From positions 124,001 through 188,000 of the forward strand of contig CAZDWC010000003.1 of the NCBI GenBank assembly GCA_964509075.1: a stretch of 64,000 nt of DNA. The letters run 5' to 3'. Under the pieces are notes generated by a model. The model was not told the origin of the DNA. It made no database searches and saw only the letters and a program-made list of their open reading frames with translations. A program made the position numbers and the translations under genes. Numbering within the stretch: position 1 is the first letter of the stretch; the number at the start of each line of letters is the position of its first letter. The DNA is from UBA7239 sp964509075. Its GTDB lineage: Bacteria; Pseudomonadota; Gammaproteobacteria; Pseudomonadales; UBA7239. Of this stretch, positions 63,395-64,000 are shown one piece after another.

Positions 63395-64000
63395 TTGCGG
63401 ATTTTGCTGGTAGAGGACAACGAGAATCTTGGCGAGGCGCTGGTCACGGCGCTGCGGCAGGAGCACTACACCGTGGACTGGTTGCGCGATGGCCGGGATG
63501 CACTGCAGGCGCCCTTCGCGGAACAGGTTGATGCCATTGTGCTGGATCTGGGCTTGCCGGGTATGGATGGCCTGACGCTGTTGCGGCATTGGCGCAACCG
63601 CAAGTTGCAGACGCCGGTGCTGATTCTGACGGCGCGTGACAGCACGGATACCAAGGTCGAAGGCCTGGACAGCGGTGCCGACGATTTTCTGGCCAAGCCG
63701 TTCGAACGCGCGGAGTTGATGGCGCGTCTGCGCTCGCTGTTGCGGCGCAGCCGGCAAGCGGAGCAGGAGGGCAGCATTATCCGCTTCGGTGAAGTCGAGC
63801 TGGATGTCGCTGCACACCGTGTCAGTTTTCGCGGTGTGGCTGTTAACGTGTCGCGACGGGAGTTCGCCTTGCTGCAGGTGTTACTGGAGCGGCCGGGCAA
63901 GGTGTTTTCCCGTGACAAATTGCAGCAGACGCTTTACGGCTGGGATGATGATGTTTCCAGTAACACGGTTGAAGTGTATATCCACAACCTGCGCAAGAAA
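63395..64000 (+). CDS. OmpR/PmrA/QseB-type response regulator (3' truncated by window)
   Basis: Incomplete at the window end: 202 residues are visible. Receiver domain with LRILLVEDNENLGEAL, phospho-acceptor Asp in AIVLDLGLPGMDG near residue 51, Thr in ILTARDS and Lys in LAKPFERAEL; then a winged-helix domain with NVSRREFALLQVLLERPGKVFSRDKL and SNTVEVYIHNLRKK. This is the PmrA/QseB/TctD type. A TTG start at 63395 fits the family N-terminus; AGGAAGG is just upstream. A histidine kinase probably follows outside the window. Confidence 0.9.
   Translation, partial: MRILLVEDNENLGEALVTALRQEHYTVDWLRDGRDALQAPFAEQVDAIVLDLGLPGMDGLTLLRHWRNRKLQTPVLILTARDSTDTKVEGLDSGADDFLAKPFERAELMARLRSLLRRSRQAEQEGSIIRFGEVELDVAAHRVSFRGVAVNVSRREFALLQVLLERPGKVFSRDKLQQTLYGWDDDVSSNTVEVYIHNLRKK

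Overview
The window looks like a chromosomal segment of an aerobic or facultatively microaerobic Gammaproteobacterium, from the Pseudomonadales / Cellvibrionales-Spongiibacterales side of the class. This is inferred from gene types and order: a Pseudomonas-type DapD, a hemN-anr pair, an epimerase-WbpL-WbpM trio, an orphan FliK-like/FlhB-like pair beside ccmAB, and a moxR-DUF58-DUF4381-VWA-VWA/TPR-BatD operon. Base composition is moderate GC. Intrinsic terminators are clear, and GTG/TTG starts are frequent. A run of exactly 100 N at 41614-41713 shows that this is a draft scaffold.

Layout: 1-5.7 kb holds the prmB end, a CHASE4-like/GGDEF diguanylate cyclase, ccmAB (without the rest of the ccm set) and the FliK/FlhB-like pair. 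5.7-8.6 kb holds a 2OG-Fe(II) oxygenase, ompW and trpS. 8.7-16.3 kb is one tightly spaced plus-strand run: radical SAM/SPASM protein, PhyH-type dioxygenase, ABM-like small protein, the helicase HrpA and a GT-C-type membrane glycosyltransferase. 16.4-19.7 kb is amino-acid biosynthesis (dapD-dapE, DAHP synthase). 20-25.4 kb holds a DUF1329 protein and the lipopolysaccharide sugar trio. 25.5-27.8 kb is an octaheme c-type cytochrome lipoprotein with HEAT/TPR tail. A tRNA-Val(GAC), tlyA, tadA and an LLM-class oxidoreductase follow. 30.3-34.7 kb is a tonB-exbB-exbD operon divergent from a TonB-dependent receptor, then an AMACR-type CoA-transferase/racemase. 36-39.7 kb holds a phosphoethanolamine-transferase-like enzyme and dxs. 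39.9-44.6 kb is one giant secreted Ca-binding repeat protein with seven delta-60 repeats and many thrombospondin-3-like D-rich repeats, broken by the assembly gap. 44.7-48.6 kb holds hemN, anr/fnr and a cytochrome P450 with an excellent FNR/ANR box in front of it. 48.6-56 kb is the Bat-type operon. 57.1-59.7 kb is a polyamine operon (speD, speE, ornithine/lysine decarboxylase). 59.7-63.2 kb holds a membrane-anchored GH3 glycosidase, terC and a NUDIX hydrolase. The window ends inside an OmpR/PmrA-type response regulator preceded by six 17-bp tandem repeats.

How the parts may work together: ANR probably senses oxygen and controls hemN, itself adjacent, and the P450. CcmAB supplies part of the machinery that matures c-type cytochromes such as the octaheme protein. 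TonB-ExbBD energises the neighbouring receptor. The receptor, DUF1329 protein, AMACR homologue, LLM oxidoreductase and P450 together hint at uptake and oxidation of hydrophobic (terpenoid, steroid or branched-chain) compounds, but this is inference from family tendencies. The best candidates for undescribed biology are the radical SAM-PhyH-ABM operon, the expanding repeat protein with its assembly-collapsed repeat, the ANR-box P450, and the repeat array in front of the terminal response regulator. No intergenic stretch exceeds about 300 bases.
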